Source: Owenweeksia sp965229445
GTDB taxonomy: Bacteria > Bacteroidota > Bacteroidia > Flavobacteriales > Schleiferiaceae
Assembly (NCBI GenBank): GCA_965229445.1
Contig: OZ245876.1
Location: forward strand, 2,914,001 to 2,978,000
Reading direction: 5' to 3'
Length of the DNA: 64,000 nt
The translations under genes were made by a program, and so were the position numbers. The notes under the pieces were generated by a model. That model did not search any database. It saw only the letters and a program-made list of their open reading frames with translations, and was not told the DNA's origin. Below are positions 44,128 through 52,152 of the stretch, piece after piece (within the stretch, counting starts at the first letter, position 1; each line of letters begins with the position of its first letter).

Positions 44128-46272
44128 ATGCAACGCGAAACCTTTTACTACGACAACCGTATTGCTAAAAACTTTACGATAGCCACCATCATTTGGGGGC
44201 TGATCGCATTTTTAGTGGGGCTGACCATAGCCCTGCAATTGGTTTTCCCGGATCTCAATCTCGATTTGTCATGGTTCACCTTTGGACGAATTAGAGCCTT
44301 GCATACCAACGGGGCCATTTTTGCTTTTGTAGGCAATGCCATCTTCGCGGGGGTCTATTATTCTTTGCAGCGCCTGCTCAAAACCCGCATGGCCAGTGAT
44401 CTCCTGAGTAATCTCCATTTTTGGGGATGGCAACTGATAATTTTATCAGCCGTGGTTACCCTACCTCTGGGTATTTCCTCTTCTAAGGAGTACGCCGAAT
44501 TGGAATGGCCGATAGATATTTTAATTACCCTGGTGTGGGTGATATTCGGTATCAACATGTTCTGGACCATTTTAAAAAGACGGGAACGGCATCTATATGT
44601 AGCCATTTGGTTTTACATAGCCACTTTCGTAACGGTGGCTGTCTTGCATATCGTGAACAACCTTGAGGTACCGGTTAGTTTCTCTAAATCTTATTCCATC
44701 TTTGCCGGTGTACAAGACGCTCTTGTTCAGTGGTGGTATGGCCATAACGCCGTTGCGTTCTTCCTCACCACTCCGGTGTTGGGCTTGATGTACTATTTTG
44801 TACCTAAAGCGGCTAACCGTCCGGTTTATTCCTATCGGCTTTCGATTATTCACTTCTGGGCTCTGATCTTTATTTATATCTGGGCCGGTCCTCACCACCT
44901 TCTTTATACCAGTTTACCAGTGTGGGCTCAGAGTCTGGGAACCGTGTTCTCAATCATGTTAATCTTTCCTTCATGGGGAGGTATGCTCAATGGCTTGCTT
45001 ACCCTAAGAGGAGCCTGGGATAAAGTACGAGATAGCGCCGTTCTGAAATTCTTTGTTGTAGCCATAACAGCCTACGGTATGGCCACCCTGGAAGGTCCTT
45101 TGTTAAGTCTCAAGAACTTTAATGCCATTACGCACTATACCGACTGGATTCCTGCCCACGTACATATCGGTACTCTGGGATGGAACGGATTTATGGTATT
45201 CGGCATGGTGTATTTTCTGATGCCAAGATTCTACAAGACCTCTCTATACTCTGAGAAGCTTGCTAACGCGCACTTCTGGATTGGTACTCTGGGAATTATT
45301 TTCTGGGCCCTCCCTATGTATGTTGCCGGTTTTACTCAGAGTTTGATGTGGAAAGAGTTCAACCCTGATGGCACCTTAGTATACGGTAATTTTCTGGAAA
45401 CGGTTACTCAATTAATTCCACTCTATTTGCTGCGCGCTGTAGGCGGAACGCTGTACATTATAGGCATGATACTCCTCATGATTAACGTTTGGAGAACCGT
45501 AAAGAGTGGTAGTTTTCAGGCAGAAGAAGAAGATAGTGCCGCTCCCCTTGTAAAAGGTTTTTCTGCTCCCAAAGGAGAATACTGGCACCGGTGGATTGAG
45601 AGAAAACCTGTCCAATTGATGATTTTAAGTATCGTGGTAATTCTCATTGGAGGAATAGTGGAAATCATCCCTACTATGATGGTGAAGAGTAATGTACCTA
45701 CTATCGAAAGCGTAAAGCCCTATACCGCTCTTGAGCTTGAAGGACGAGACATCTATATTCGTGAAGGCTGTAATGCTTGCCACAGTCAAATGATCCGTCC
45801 CTTCAGGTCAGAAACCGCGAGATATGGAGAATACTCCAAGGCGGGTGAATTTGTATATGATCATCCATTCTTATGGGGTAGTAAACGGACGGGGCCGGAT
45901 TTACATAGAATTGGTGGCAAGTATCCCCATAGCTGGCACTATAACCATATGTTGGATCCTACAAGCATGAGTCCAGGATCTATAATGCCGCGCTATCCCT
46001 GGTTGTTTACAAACGAACTGGATACAAGCTTAACCAGAGCCAAATTGGAAGCAATGGTTGGCCTGGGCGTGCCATATGAGGAAGAATATGTTGCCAGCGC
46101 TACCACTCAGCTTCATAAGCAGGCCAAGCGCATTGCCAATGAATTGGAGCTGCAGCTCGATGATGTCGAAGTGTCACCAAGAGAAGAAATAGTGGCTCTG
46201 ATAGCCTATCTGCAACGCCTTGGTATCGACATCAAAGCTTCTGCTCCTGATACTGAAATGGCTCAAAACTAA
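44128..46272 (+). CDS. ccoN: cbb3-type cytochrome c oxidase subunits I and II fused (CcoNO)
   Basis: A 714-residue fusion of the catalytic heme-copper subunit and the monoheme cytochrome subunit of the high-affinity terminal oxidase. Residues ~1-470 are CcoN: about 12 helices, with heme/copper ligands in RALHTNGAIFAFVGN, QWWYGHNAVAFFLT, GPHHLLYTSLP and HVHIGTLGWNGFM. Residues ~490-714 are CcoO: one membrane helix then IYIREGCNACHSQMIRP with the heme-binding C548-x2-C551-H552 and later methionine MPRYPWL. Fusion is common in Bacteroidota, whereas proteobacteria keep separate genes. Confidence 0.96.
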   Translation: MQRETFYYDNRIAKNFTIATIIWGLIAFLVGLTIALQLVFPDLNLDLSWFTFGRIRALHTNGAIFAFVGNAIFAGVYYSLQRLLKTRMASDLLSNLHFWGWQLIILSAVVTLPLGISSSKEYAELEWPIDILITLVWVIFGINMFWTILKRRERHLYVAIWFYIATFVTVAVLHIVNNLEVPVSFSKSYSIFAGVQDALVQWWYGHNAVAFFLTTPVLGLMYYFVPKAANRPVYSYRLSIIHFWALIFIYIWAGPHHLLYTSLPVWAQSLGTVFSIMLIFPSWGGMLNGLLTLRGAWDKVRDSAVLKFFVVAITAYGMATLEGPLLSLKNFNAITHYTDWIPAHVHIGTLGWNGFMVFGMVYFLMPRFYKTSLYSEKLANAHFWIGTLGIIFWALPMYVAGFTQSLMWKEFNPDGTLVYGNFLETVTQLIPLYLLRAVGGTLYIIGMILLMINVWRTVKSGSFQAEEEDSAAPLVKGFSAPKGEYWHRWIERKPVQLMILSIVVILIGGIVEIIPTMMVKSNVPTIESVKPYTALELEGRDIYIREGCNACHSQMIRPFRSETARYGEYSKAGEFVYDHPFLWGSKRTGPDLHRIGGKYPHSWHYNHMLDPTSMSPGSIMPRYPWLFTNELDTSLTRAKLEAMVGLGVPYEEEYVASATTQLHKQAKRIANELELQLDDVEVSPREEIVALIAYLQRLGIDIKASAPDTEMAQN

Positions 46273-46277
46273 ACGCT

Positions 46278-46472
46278 ATGTTGAAATTCATTAAACATAC
46301 TATGGATACGATCGAGGGAATAGAAATTTACCCTATTCTTTCTTTCCTGATATTTTTCAGCTTCTTCGTCATAGTTACCATTATGGTTATCCGAAAGGAT
46401 AAAAAGACTATTGACGAAATCAGCCGACTACCACTTGAACAAAACAATTTCAGCGACCATGAAAAAGTATAA
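46278..46472 (+). CDS. ccoQ: CcoQ-like small cbb3 subunit
   Basis: A 64-residue single-helix protein (membrane span about 19-38, PILSFLIFFSFFVIVTIMVI) with a basic then acidic tail. Position between ccoNO and ccoP, spacing of 5 nt, and size identify it as the CcoQ/FixQ-type subunit that stabilises the complex. Its 3' end overlaps ccoP by 14 nt. Confidence 0.85.
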   Translation: MLKFIKHTMDTIEGIEIYPILSFLIFFSFFVIVTIMVIRKDKKTIDEISRLPLEQNNFSDHEKV

Positions 46473-47418
46473 TCCTTATCTCCTATTTGTAGGCCTTCTG
46501 GTTATGTTTGGTGCCATTGGGGTAAATTACCTCAGTAGTGAATCCGTTTTGGGTATGCTATCTAACACAAACTTCTGGATCGCCATTATTGCCGCTTCAT
46601 TCCTGATTATCAGTTTTATAGCCACATTTCAGGCCTTAGATGCCATGAAGTATATGATCGCTAAAAAAGAAGGTCGTTTACCTGAAGAGGATGACGATAT
46701 GGATGATGAACCCGGATTTATTGATCAACTTTTACAAAAACTTCAGGACAGCAAACCAATTGAGGCCGAAAGCGAAATTGATCTTGATCACGATTATGAT
46801 GGCATTCGGGAACTGGATAACAACCTACCGCCCTGGTGGTTATATGGGTTTTACATCACCATTGTATTCTCTGTAATTTACTTGCTGCGCTATCATGTTT
46901 TCCATAGTGCACCTCTCCAACTCGAAGAGTACAAAATTGAAATGGCAGAAGCGGAAGAGGCTCGAGAAGCCTATTTAAAGACCGCCGCAAACATGGTTGA
47001 CGAAAACAGCGTGGTACAGATTACCGAAGGTCCAAGACTTGAAGCTGGTGCCAGCATCTACAAGGCTAATTGCGCCGTGTGCCATGCTGCCGATGGCGGT
47101 GGAGGTGTCGGTCCAAATTTTACAGATTCATATTGGATTCACGGCGGCGATATAAAATCTGTATTCAGTGTGGTTAAATATGGTGTACCTTCTAAAGGTA
47201 TGATAGCCTGGAAGGATCAGTTGAATCCTGAACAAATGCAGAATGTTTCATCTTACATCCTGAGTTTAGTGGGGACTGAAGCCGCTAACCCAAAAGAGCC
47301 TCAAGGCGACTTATTCGAGGCTCCATCTGCGAGTGAGACCGATTCAGGAGTAGATGATTCCCCAGCCTCAGAGGAAGCCGCTGCAGGTGAAGAGGCAGAG
47401 GCGTCTAACCAAGGATAA
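46459..47418 (+). CDS. ccoP: cbb3 oxidase cytochrome c subunit CcoP
   Basis: A 319-residue membrane cytochrome from ATG 46459 (MKKYNPYLLFVGLLVMFGA). Two N-terminal helices, an acidic loop, a further helix at about 130 (NNLPPWWLYGFYITIVFSV, the CcoP signature) and one heme c site C205-AV-C208-H209. Many proteobacterial CcoP carry two hemes; here only one CxxCH is present, as in other Bacteroidota. The C-terminus is a low-complexity Glu/Ala/Ser tail. It passes electrons to the oxidase. Confidence 0.93.
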   Translation: MKKYNPYLLFVGLLVMFGAIGVNYLSSESVLGMLSNTNFWIAIIAASFLIISFIATFQALDAMKYMIAKKEGRLPEEDDDMDDEPGFIDQLLQKLQDSKPIEAESEIDLDHDYDGIRELDNNLPPWWLYGFYITIVFSVIYLLRYHVFHSAPLQLEEYKIEMAEAEEAREAYLKTAANMVDENSVVQITEGPRLEAGASIYKANCAVCHAADGGGGVGPNFTDSYWIHGGDIKSVFSVVKYGVPSKGMIAWKDQLNPEQMQNVSSYILSLVGTEAANPKEPQGDLFEAPSASETDSGVDDSPASEEAAAGEEAEASNQG

Positions 47419-47429
47419 ATTATCACGCT

Positions 47430-48872
47430 TTGAACGTATCGGAAGAATTAAGGAGAGAACTAGGGTTGGATGAAAGCTTCCGCGATTCAATTGCAACCGT
47501 AAATAAGGAAGGGGAGCGCAATCGTATCTACCCTAAAAAACCAAAGGGAAAGTATACGCGCAGACGACAAAATCTCAGTTACTTCTTGATGGCAATATTT
47601 TTTGCCATTCCATTTATTAGGATTGGCGGTGAGCCTGCTTTGATGCTTGATGTTCTCGGTCGGCAATTCGTGATTTTGGGCAAAGTCTTCTGGCCGGCAG
47701 ATTTCCTGATCTTTGTTTTGGCCATGATTATTGGGGTAATCTTTATCGCAGTATTCACGGTAGCCTATGGGCGTATTTTCTGTGGATGGATCTGTCCACA
47801 AACCATTTTTATGGAACATGTGTTTCGAAGAATTGAGTTTTGGATTGAAGGCGATCGTGGCCAGCAACTGAAACTTTCTCGCATGCCCTGGAACGCTGAA
47901 AAATTGAAGAAGCGAGGACTAAAAAACTCAATATTCTTTCTCATCAGCTTTATCATTTCTAATTTCTTCCTAATGTATATCATAGGCAGTGAACGCTGGT
48001 GGGAAATAGTATCTGATGATCCTTCCAAACACCTTGGTGGTCTTAGTGCCATGTTCATTTTTGCTGCGGTATTCTATTTCGTTTTTGCATGGTTTAGAGA
48101 GCAGGTGTGCATCATGGTGTGCCCTTACGGGCGATTACAAGGAGCTTTACTCGATCGAAATTCAGTGGTGATTGCGTATGATTACCTCAGGGGAGAAAAA
48201 AGAGGAAAAGCGCGAAAAAATGAAGATCGTGAGGCAGCGGGTAAGGGGGATTGTATAGACTGTAATCAATGTGTTGAAGTATGTCCAACCGGAATTGATA
48301 TCAGGAACGGAACTCAACTTGAATGTGTCAATTGTACAGCCTGTATTGATGCCTGTGATTCTATTATGAACAGAATTGGTCGTCCCGAGGGTCTGATCAG
48401 ATATGATAGTGAGAACAATATAGCCACAGGAGATAAAAAAATTATGACGCCCAGAGTTTGGGCTTACACCGGCGTACTCGCCATATTACTAGTTCTTTTT
48501 TCCTTTGTTCTGGCTAGCAGAGGTCAGGTAGAGGCAATCATTTTAAGAACTCCCGGTCAAACTTATCAAAAGCTGGAAAACGATACCTACTCGAATATTT
48601 ACAGTTATAAACTCATTAACAAAACTCCCGAGTCTAGATCTTACGAACTGATCTTGCTGGAACCCAAAGGAGGCAAATTAGAACTAATTGGTGCAGACCG
48701 AATTACCACTCCGGGTAGTAAATTGGCTGAAGGTGCATTCCTTGTTTACCTTAGCCGTTCAGACCTTTCAGGAACCAATACTCAAGTTAAATTTGGTATC
48801 TACGAAGGTGACAAGCTCATTGAAACCGTAAAAAGCGGGTTTAATGGTCCACTGGTTAAACCAAAAAAATAA
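47430..48872 (+). CDS. ccoG: cbb3 oxidase accessory ferredoxin-like protein CcoG (FixG/RdxA)
   Basis: CcoG is a polyferredoxin that reduces copper for cbb3 assembly. The 480-residue protein starts at TTG 47430, 11 nt after ccoP. It has five membrane helices; the N-terminal FCGWICPQTIF and CIMVCPYGRLQ motifs; two [4Fe-4S] clusters in CIDCNQCVEVCPTGID and CVNCTACIDACD; and a C-terminal Ig-like periplasmic domain (about 370-480). Confidence 0.95.
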   Translation: MNVSEELRRELGLDESFRDSIATVNKEGERNRIYPKKPKGKYTRRRQNLSYFLMAIFFAIPFIRIGGEPALMLDVLGRQFVILGKVFWPADFLIFVLAMIIGVIFIAVFTVAYGRIFCGWICPQTIFMEHVFRRIEFWIEGDRGQQLKLSRMPWNAEKLKKRGLKNSIFFLISFIISNFFLMYIIGSERWWEIVSDDPSKHLGGLSAMFIFAAVFYFVFAWFREQVCIMVCPYGRLQGALLDRNSVVIAYDYLRGEKRGKARKNEDREAAGKGDCIDCNQCVEVCPTGIDIRNGTQLECVNCTACIDACDSIMNRIGRPEGLIRYDSENNIATGDKKIMTPRVWAYTGVLAILLVLFSFVLASRGQVEAIILRTPGQTYQKLENDTYSNIYSYKLINKTPESRSYELILLEPKGGKLELIGADRITTPGSKLAEGAFLVYLSRSDLSGTNTQVKFGIYEGDKLIETVKSGFNGPLVKPKK

Positions 48873-48875
48873 TCA

Positions 48876-49319
48876 ATGAAATTTACCTGGGGTACAGGCA
48901 TTGCCATTACACTTATAGCCTTTGTGCTGACCATGTCTTTTGCTGTGTATAAGGTAATGACACAGGATTTTGACCTGGTTACCTCTGATTATTATGAACA
49001 GGAGTTGGTCTACCAGGATAAAATTGATCAAAAGGAAAATGCTCTGGCTCTGGGAGAGCCTGCTAAAATGAAGCTTACTGAAGGTGGCTTGGTATTGAGT
49101 CTTCCAGCCGTACTAAAAGGTAAATATGGCCATCTGGAATTGCAGATGTATTGCGTAAATAATGAAGATCTGGATTTCATGTTGACCAAGGAAAGATGGC
49201 AAGTGGAGGATCTCACGCTTAAACATCAAAATATTGGTTCTGGCAAGTGGATAGCCAAACTCACCTTTAAAGGAGAGGAAAAGACTTTTTATTTCGAACC
49301 TGAAATTCACCTCCCGTGA
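48876..49319 (+). CDS. ccoH: FixH/CcoH family cbb3 assembly protein
   Basis: A 147-residue protein with one N-terminal membrane helix (TGIAITLIAFVLTMSFAVY) and a beta-rich periplasmic domain. The sequence VMTQDFDLVTSDYYEQELVYQDKID after the helix is typical of Bacteroidota FixH. It assists oxidase maturation. It starts 3 nt after ccoG and overlaps the next gene by 4 nt. Confidence 0.9.
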   Translation: MKFTWGTGIAITLIAFVLTMSFAVYKVMTQDFDLVTSDYYEQELVYQDKIDQKENALALGEPAKMKLTEGGLVLSLPAVLKGKYGHLELQMYCVNNEDLDFMLTKERWQVEDLTLKHQNIGSGKWIAKLTFKGEEKTFYFEPEIHLP

Positions 49320-50002
49320 TCTGGATGGCCTTTATACTTGGCCTGGTCACCTCCCTTCATTGCACCTTGATGTGTGGCCCTCTACAAGCAGTGGTCATGG
49401 GCAAGTGGCTTGGTGGAGGCTCTCTTAGTAAGGTATTGCTCTATCATAGTGGACGAATCCTTACCTATATAGCGATGGGCTTATTAATTGGCTTAATTGG
49501 AAACTTCATTGGAATTCAGACTTGGCAGAAGGAGTTTAGTTTAATTGCCGGGTTGAGTCTCTTGCTGGGTTACTTCTCTATTCAATTTCTCAGATGGGAT
49601 AAGAGAATTAATGGTTTAATCACTCCATGGTTAATGCGTATTCAATCAAAAAATTATCAACGCCAAAGCAAGTTTAAATTCTTTGTTGGCGGCAGCATTA
49701 ACGGTTTGTTGCCCTGTGGCATGGTATACGCTGCTCTAATTCCGGCTGCGGCTACCGGATATCCAGGCACCGCAGGATTGGCCATGCTGATGTTCGGTTT
49801 AGGTACCATACCCCTGCTAGTGGGAATTAACCTCACTAGCAATCGCCTGTTTAATGCTCATCCGCGCTTACTGAACAAGCTGATCCCACTCAGTGTAGTT
49901 TTTGTAGCAGCCATTTTAATTTTGAGGGGGATGGAGCTGGGCATTCCATTTCTGAGTCCGGAGCTCCCTATCGACTCTCCCTCTGCAGAAGTATGTGACT
50001 AA
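49316..50002 (+). CDS. TauE/SafE-type membrane protein of the cco operon
   Basis: A 228-residue six-helix membrane protein starting at GTG 49316 inside the ccoH stop. The start (AFILGLVTSLHCTLMCGPLQAVVMG) carries the CxxxC pair of the SafE/DsbD-like group, and the middle GGSINGLLPCGMVYAALIPAAATG has the conserved LPCG. Members next to cco genes are thought to supply copper or reductant for oxidase assembly; that role here rests on context. Last gene of the operon. Confidence 0.87.
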   Translation: MIWMAFILGLVTSLHCTLMCGPLQAVVMGKWLGGGSLSKVLLYHSGRILTYIAMGLLIGLIGNFIGIQTWQKEFSLIAGLSLLLGYFSIQFLRWDKRINGLITPWLMRIQSKNYQRQSKFKFFVGGSINGLLPCGMVYAALIPAAATGYPGTAGLAMLMFGLGTIPLLVGINLTSNRLFNAHPRLLNKLIPLSVVFVAAILILRGMELGIPFLSPELPIDSPSAEVCD

Positions 50003-50113
50003 TCAGAAGGTGGTATTTCCCCCATTCCTGGTCTCTACGGCGATATCACCAGGGAGCAGCATTTATACAACAAGGGTACTTCAACGAAAATGAGGTGGTT
50101 GATTAAGCCTAAA

Positions 50114-50938
50114 TTATCGGTCGTGAAACACCAGTAAAGGAACCTTGCTGATCATGGCCATTTCTCGGGTACTACTCTGGTGAAACAGCTCGCCAAAGAA
50201 ACCATATGAATGCGCCACCATCACCAGAAGGTCGGTTCTATGATCATCCATAAAATGGGTGATGCCTTCTATCGGGTCATCCTCAATCACCTGGAATCTT
50301 TCAGCGCTACTGGGAGAAGGTACATCACCATTAGAAACGGCCTTGTACACCTGATCCGAATGTGCTGTAGCCTCGTCCTGGACACTGACCAGCGAAACGC
50401 TTGCCGCATTCTTCTCAATAATACCTCGCAACATGGGAGGGTAGTGATATTTTGGGAGCTCTTGTGGCTCGAGAGCGATACTTATATTCTTGAGTCCTTG
50501 AAAATCAACCGCCCCTGGCACGGCCAGAATGGGTACTTTTACCCGCTTCATTACTGCTGCGGTCGTACTTCCCCACAAAACCTTCATCAATCCTGAACTC
50601 CCGGTAGTTCCCATCACGATGAGATCAATCTTCTTGTCACGGTTCAATCGACTTAATACCGTTTCAGGAAATCCATTTACACAGGAAGTCTTGATTTTTT
50701 CAGTCAGCTCAGGAAATTGTTGAAGCAACAACTTCTTTTCCTCTTCCAATCCTTCTTCAGACTCCGCCCTAAGGATATCGATTAGGGAAATGAGCATATC
50801 TGCACCACTATGCGGCATGGCGTAACAATTCATTAGCGTGTACTCAATATCCTCACTACCAAATAGTTGAACAGCATACGCAGAGGCATTCCTTGCGCTT
50901 TCAGAAAAATCAGTCGGTAAAAATATATGCTTCTTCAT
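50114..50938 (-). CDS. Universal stress protein with two UspA domains
   Basis: A 274-residue tandem Usp protein. Domain 1 (1-145) has HIFLPTDFSESARNASAYA at the start and the ATP-binding loop VMGTTGSSGLMKVLWGSTTAAVMKRVKVPILAVP. Domain 2 (about 150-274) is more diverged and ends LLVMVAHSYGFFGELFHQSSTREMAMISKVPLLVF. Such proteins help cells survive starvation or low oxygen. A strong FNR-like box upstream links it to the cco regulon. Confidence 0.9.
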   Translation of the reverse strand: MKKHIFLPTDFSESARNASAYAVQLFGSEDIEYTLMNCYAMPHSGADMLISLIDILRAESEEGLEEEKKLLLQQFPELTEKIKTSCVNGFPETVLSRLNRDKKIDLIVMGTTGSSGLMKVLWGSTTAAVMKRVKVPILAVPGAVDFQGLKNISIALEPQELPKYHYPPMLRGIIEKNAASVSLVSVQDEATAHSDQVYKAVSNGDVPSPSSAERFQVIEDDPIEGITHFMDDHRTDLLVMVAHSYGFFGELFHQSSTREMAMISKVPLLVFHDR

Positions 50939-50986
50939 TCACCACCCGCAATTAGGGAATTCACGATCTTACTTCGCGATAAGGAA

Positions 50987-51052
50987 CAAATGTGGTAAAA
51001 TACCGCTGCTTTGCTGTTGAGGCTTGTCAACGAGCCTGTTGATTTATATCAG
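50987..51052 (-). promoter_or_regulatory. FNR-like box and -7 element before the universal stress gene
   Basis: TTGAT-TTAT-ATCAG (51039-51052) matches TTGAT-N4-ATCAA at 9 of 10 positions, the best in the window. On the minus strand CACATTTG (50994-50987), the same -7 variant as before ccoI, implies a start near 50983 with the box centred near -62, a class I position. Confidence 0.6.
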
Positions 51053-51081
51053 TTTTGAAATCGACCCTGGGATCGGATATT

Positions 51082-52152
51082 CTAGTGAGTAAATGCCGAC
51101 ACTACTCCCTTAAGACCTTCAAGATTGGAAACTCTAATTTTCGTGCCGCTAGACTCTACATAGCCGGCCTTTTTAAATTCTGAAAGAATTCGAATTAATG
51201 ATTCTTTGGCGGTTCCCACAATATTGGCCAGGTCTTCACGAGATATCTTCATCCATCCCCCGTCCCCATTCTGAAGGTTTTCGCGATGTTGCAATTCCAG
51301 TAAGGCCTCAGCTACACGTTCCCGTACCGGTGTGTAGGCAAGCTGCAACAAACGACGTTCTTTGTCCTGGACGTTATCAGCCAGAATCTTAATAAACCTG
51401 TTTGCTACGTCTCGATTTTTGTACAGCAAATCCTGAAACTCCTGGCGAGGAATTACCGACACCTCGGTATCTTCCATGGCAACAGCCGTTTCCCTATGTT
51501 CTCCACCATCCATCAAACCCAAATAGCCAAGAAAATTTCCGGGACCATAAATCTCAATTACAAATTCCTTCCCGTACTCATCCATCTTCACGGTTTTCAC
51601 TTTACCATGATCTACGTAATACAGATAATTGGCATAGTCGCCTTCGCTATATAGCACCTCTTTTTTACGGTACAGCTTTCTTTTTCTATCGAGATGAAGC
51701 TCATCTAACTCCTCCAGGCCTCGCGCTTCCTTTACAAAACCTTCCAAACCATTCATGCTCCCCTCAAACTCCTGAGCCCAAATTTGATGCTTCTTCATTC
51801 TGGTTTCAATGGCTTCTAATAGCTCATCTTCCTCAAAAGGTTTGGTTATATAGTCATCTGCCCCCAGATTCATGCCTTTGCGCATGTCACTTTTCTCAGT
51901 TTTTGCGGTGAGAAAAATAAAGGGAATGCTGGCAGTCTCAGGATTTCTATTCAGAATTCTCAACACGCCATAACCATCCAATTCCGGCATCATGATGTCA
52001 CAAATAATTAGATCTGGCTGTTTGGCCTTGGCCAATTCCACTCCTGTTTTGCCATTCTCAGCAGTGGATACTTCATAATCTGCAAGCTCAAGTATCTCCG
52101 CGATATTCTCTCTTACATCCTTGTTATCTTCAATGAGAAGCAGCTTCTTCAT
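51082..52152 (-). CDS. Response regulator fused to a CRP/FNR-type DNA-binding regulator
   Basis: A 356-residue three-part regulator: receiver domain 1-122 with phospho-acceptor D52 (CDIMMPELDGYG) and K104; a cyclic-nucleotide-binding-like beta-roll about 150-265; and a CRP-type winged helix about 272-350. The recognition helix TAKESLIRIL (314-323) keeps the Glu and Arg that read TGA in CRP/FNR, but has Ile where FNR has Ser. The only cysteine is C51, so no FNR iron-sulfur cluster is possible. Phosphorylation by the adjacent kinase is the likely input. Its ATG overlaps the kinase stop (ATGA). Confidence 0.92.
   Translation of the reverse strand: MKKLLLIEDNKDVRENIAEILELADYEVSTAENGKTGVELAKAKQPDLIICDIMMPELDGYGVLRILNRNPETASIPFIFLTAKTEKSDMRKGMNLGADDYITKPFEEDELLEAIETRMKKHQIWAQEFEGSMNGLEGFVKEARGLEELDELHLDRKRKLYRKKEVLYSEGDYANYLYYVDHGKVKTVKMDEYGKEFVIEIYGPGNFLGYLGLMDGGEHRETAVAMEDTEVSVIPRQEFQDLLYKNRDVANRFIKILADNVQDKERRLLQLAYTPVRERVAEALLELQHRENLQNGDGGWMKISREDLANIVGTAKESLIRILSEFKKAGYVESSGTKIRVSNLEGLKGVVSAFTH

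Noticed and set aside
51082..52152. True oxygen-sensing FNR
   Set aside because: The protein has a single cysteine, within the receiver domain, so it cannot hold an iron-sulfur cluster.
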